Below are positions 61,503 through 64,000 of a DNA stretch of 64,000 nucleotides, piece by piece; the stretch's first letter is position 1; the number at the start of each line of letters is the position of its first letter. Source of the DNA: Bosea sp. 685 (GTDB lineage Bacteria > Pseudomonadota > Alphaproteobacteria > Rhizobiales > Beijerinckiaceae); assembly GCF_031884435.1 (NCBI RefSeq), contig NZ_CP134779.1, positions 4,650,001 to 4,714,000 on the forward strand, written 5' to 3'. The translations under genes were made by a program, and so were the position numbers. A model generated the notes under the pieces. It did no database searches, was not told where the DNA came from, and saw only the letters and a list, made by a program, of their open reading frames with translations.

Positions 61503-64000
61503 ATGCAGCTGACGCGCCTCAAGCTCACCGGCTTCAAGACCTTCGTCGAGCCGACGGAGTTCCTGATCGAGCCCGGGCTCACCGGCATCGTCGGCCCCAA
61601 TGGCTGCGGCAAGTCCAATCTCGTCGAAGCCCTGCGCTGGGTGATGGGCGAAAGCTCGTTCAAGAACATGCGCGGCTCGGGGATGGACGATGTCATCTTC
61701 GGCGGCTCGAATGAGCGCCCCGGCCGCAACATGGCCGAAGTCGCGCTCACCCTCGACAACACCGACCGCAAGGCGCCCGCCGCCTTCAACGAGACCGATG
61801 TCCTCGAAGTCACCCGCCGGATCGAGCGCGAGGAAGGCTCGACCTATCGCGTCAACGGCAAGGAGGTGCGCGCGAAGGACGTGCAACTCCTGTTCGCCGA
61901 CGCCGCGACCGGCGCGCGCTCGCCCGCCCTCGTGCGGCAGGGGCAGATCAGCGAGATCATCTCGGCCAAGCCGCAATCGCGCCGGCGCATCCTCGAGGAC
62001 GCGGCCGGCATCGCCGGCCTGCATAGCCGCCGCCACGAAGCCGAACTGCGCCTGCGCGGGGCGGAAGAGAATCTGACGCGGCTCGAAGACGTGCTTGGCG
62101 AGATTGACGGGCAGATCGAGGCGCTGCAGCGGCAGGCGCGGCAGGCGGGGCGCTATCGCAGTCTGGCCGCCGATATCCGCCGGGCGGAAGCCGTGCTGGC
62201 GCTGATCGCCCATCACGAGGCGCGCCTGCAGGAAGCCCAGGGCGAGCGCGCGCTGGAGGCCGCCGTGCGCGGCGTCGCCGAGCAGACCGGCATCCAGGCG
62301 GAAGCGGCGCGGATGCAGGCCGTCGCGGCGCATGCCCTGCCGGCTCTGCGCGAAGGAGAGGCTGCGGCGGCAGCGACTTTGGTGCGGCTCAAGCGCGGCC
62401 TCGACGAGATTGAGGCCGCCAATCGCCGCGCCAGGCAGCGCGGCGAGGAGCTCGGCCGGCGTTTGACCGAGCTTCAGGGCGATCTCGCCCGGCAGGAGAG
62501 CGTCGCGCACGATGCCAGCGGGAGCCTGACGCGGTTGGCGGAGGAGGATGACGAGTTGGCGCGCGAGGGCGCTGGCGCCGCAGCCAGCGCCGAGGCGGCA
62601 ACGGCCAGCCTCTCCGAGACGGAAGCCGCACTTGCCGCCGCCGAGGCGGAGCATGCCGCCGCACAGGCGCGCCTCTCCGACCTCGGCGCACGGCGCGGCG
62701 CGCTCGAACGCGCCTTGCGCGAGGCGCGCGAGCGCGTCACCAGGGCCTCTGGCGAGCGCGACCGGCTCTTGCGCGACCAGGCCGCGCTCGACGCCGCGAC
62801 CGCCTCGACGCCGCTGGCGGCGCTGCGGGAGGCGGTCACGACCGGCGAGGCTGCGATGGGCGAGGCCGACGCCCGGGCCAATGCCGCACGCGGCGCGCTT
62901 GGCGCGGCCCGCGAGCGCGAGACGCAATTGCGCGCTCCGCTGGCCGAGGCCGACCGCAAGGCGCAGCGGCTGGAAACCGAGATCAAGACCCTGCAGAAGC
63001 TGCTCGCGCCGGCGACCGGCGATCTCTGGCCGGCGATCATCGAGGCGATCAGCGTCGCCAAGGGTTACGAGACCGCGCTCGGCGCGGCGCTGGGGGACGA
63101 TCTCGATGCCGCCACTGAGGCCTCCGCGCCGACGCATTGGCGCGACACCGGCCCGGGCGGGGACGACCCGGCTTTGCCTGCCGGCGTCGAGGCGCTGGGC
63201 CGACAGGTGCGCGGCCCCGCCGCGCTGAAACGCCGGCTCGCGCAGATCGGCATCGTGGCGCGCGCTGACGGCGCGCATCTGCGCGATCAGCTCAAGCCCG
63301 GCCAGCGGCTGGTCTCGCGCGAAGGCGATATCTGGCGCTGGGACGGTTTCACCAGCGCCGCCGAAGCGCCCTCCCCGGCCGCGCGCCGTCTCGCCGAGAA
63401 GAACCGCCTCGGCGATCTCGAACGCGAAGCTCAGGCCGCGCGCGAGGCGGCGGAAACCGCGCGCGACGGCCTCGATGCGGCGACGAACGAAGCCAAAGCC
63501 GCCGCCCAGGTCGAGACCGTGGCGCTCGAGGCCGTGCGCATGGCGCGGCGGGGCCTCGACCAGGCACGTGAACAGCTCGCAGCAGCCGAACGCAAGGCCA
63601 GCGAGACAGCCGCAAGACGCTCGGCGCTGAGCGAGGCGATCGAACGCCTCGGCCAGACCATCACTGAAGCGACGGCGCAGGCGGCCGGCCATGAAGAGGC
63701 GTTCGCGGCGCTCTCGCCATTGACCGATCTCGAAACCGTGCTGCTGAAGGCGCGCGTCGAGTTGGGCGAACGGCGCGTCGCGGCTTCCGATGCGCGGGCG
63801 CGGGTCCAGACCCTGGCGCGCGAGGCGGAGTTGCGCACCAAGCGGCGCGCCGCCATCGCGCAGGATGTCGCGGCCTGGCAGCAGCGCGCCGCCACCTCCA
63901 GCCAGACTGCCGAGGAGACCAGGCGCCGTATCGAGACGGTCTCTGCCGAGCAGAAGGCGCTGCTGGAGGCGCCCGACACCTTCCTGGTCGAACGTCGCCG
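61503..64000 (+). CDS. smc: Chromosome segregation protein SMC (partial, runs off the window)
   Basis: The frame is open from ATG 61503 to the right edge, 832 codons. The N-terminal ATPase head has GFKTFVEPTEFLIEPGLTGI and Walker A GPNGCGKS (31-38), then QGQISEIISAKPQSRRRILE. A coiled coil of Ala/Glu/Arg-rich heptads follows, with the hinge at about residues 490-620 (LWPAIIEAISVAKGYETALG, then LGDDLDAATEA) and the return coil after it. The C-terminal head with the ABC signature and Walker B is outside the window. It condenses and segregates the chromosome with ScpAB. Confidence 0.96.
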   Translation, partial: MQLTRLKLTGFKTFVEPTEFLIEPGLTGIVGPNGCGKSNLVEALRWVMGESSFKNMRGSGMDDVIFGGSNERPGRNMAEVALTLDNTDRKAPAAFNETDVLEVTRRIEREEGSTYRVNGKEVRAKDVQLLFADAATGARSPALVRQGQISEIISAKPQSRRRILEDAAGIAGLHSRRHEAELRLRGAEENLTRLEDVLGEIDGQIEALQRQARQAGRYRSLAADIRRAEAVLALIAHHEARLQEAQGERALEAAVRGVAEQTGIQAEAARMQAVAAHALPALREGEAAAAATLVRLKRGLDEIEAANRRARQRGEELGRRLTELQGDLARQESVAHDASGSLTRLAEEDDELAREGAGAAASAEAATASLSETEAALAAAEAEHAAAQARLSDLGARRGALERALREARERVTRASGERDRLLRDQAALDAATASTPLAALREAVTTGEAAMGEADARANAARGALGAARERETQLRAPLAEADRKAQRLETEIKTLQKLLAPATGDLWPAIIEAISVAKGYETALGAALGDDLDAATEASAPTHWRDTGPGGDDPALPAGVEALGRQVRGPAALKRRLAQIGIVARADGAHLRDQLKPGQRLVSREGDIWRWDGFTSAAEAPSPAARRLAEKNRLGDLEREAQAAREAAETARDGLDAATNEAKAAAQVETVALEAVRMARRGLDQAREQLAAAERKASETAARRSALSEAIERLGQTITEATAQAAGHEEAFAALSPLTDLETVLLKARVELGERRVAASDARARVQTLAREAELRTKRRAAIAQDVAAWQQRAATSSQTAEETRRRIETVSAEQKALLEAPDTFLVERR

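Overview
This 64 kb window is chromosomal DNA of a high-G+C (about two thirds G+C by eye) alphaproteobacterium of the Hyphomicrobiales (Rhizobiales), most like Bosea or a close relative. Pointers are the GANTC methyltransferase CcrM with a CtrA-like box, a tRNA-His of the alphaproteobacterial type (G1:U72, A73), a GTTC-N7-GTTC SOS box, an AapJ-type binding protein, phasins, and the order mutY / DUF721 / dsbA / smc. The genus is an inference. No phage, plasmid or CRISPR features were seen.

Layout. 0-5.6 kb: end of aapJ, an Asp/Glu racemase-fold protein, a class II aldolase, infC (probable ATT start), a GT4 glycosyltransferase, an alpha/beta hydrolase, DUF1150 and Hsp20. 5.7-16.9 kb: tRNA-His, two phasin genes, a large PdhS-like histidine kinase behind a CtrA-like box, an M23 peptidase, mgtE, a GST and an EamA exporter. 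17-21 kb: a LysR regulator translationally coupled to a TctBAC tripartite carboxylate transporter. 21.8-25.2 kb: a uracil-catabolism (URC) cluster of urc1, urc4 and upp. 25.4-32.4 kb: a 53-residue membrane protein, glyQS, two small secreted YGPRR-repeat proteins, a TrmN6-like methylase, DUF2007 and a polyprenyl diphosphate synthase. 32.8-43.1 kb: an MHS-family transporter, ispE, a TPR protein, a small lipoprotein, ETF-ubiquinone oxidoreductase, a family 4 uracil-DNA glycosylase and a CioAB-type bd oxidase.

43.1-51.6 kb is more accessory and locally less G+C rich: a RelB/ParE toxin-antitoxin pair, a YpfJ-type protease, an alkylation-response cassette (Ada N-half regulator, EamA exporter, Ogt), a DUF3313 lipoprotein, a TetR regulator, a long TPR protein and an immunity-like NTF2-fold secreted protein. 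51.8-64 kb holds a GT2-like protein, a radical SAM protein behind a LexA-type box, rnhB, ccrM, an islet bounded by a duplicated ccrM 3' end, mutY, coq7, an intact IS5-family element, DUF721, a DsbA-like protein and the start of smc.

Almost every sizeable intergenic gap holds palindromic extragenic repeats of at least four kinds: a GAAAACCGG-core palindrome (including a three-copy 58-bp tandem array), 39-bp palindromes with 18-bp arms, mosaic GTCAT...ATGAC elements of about 100-170 bp, and CTTCTCCC/GGGAGAAG elements. The IS5 element sits in the loop of one of the last kind. Functional themes are the cell cycle (CcrM, PdhS-like kinase, Smc, CtrA-like boxes), DNA repair (UDG, MutY, Ogt/Ada, SOS-linked radical SAM), organic acid uptake, and quinone-linked respiration (polyprenyl synthase, Coq7, ETF-QO, CioAB).
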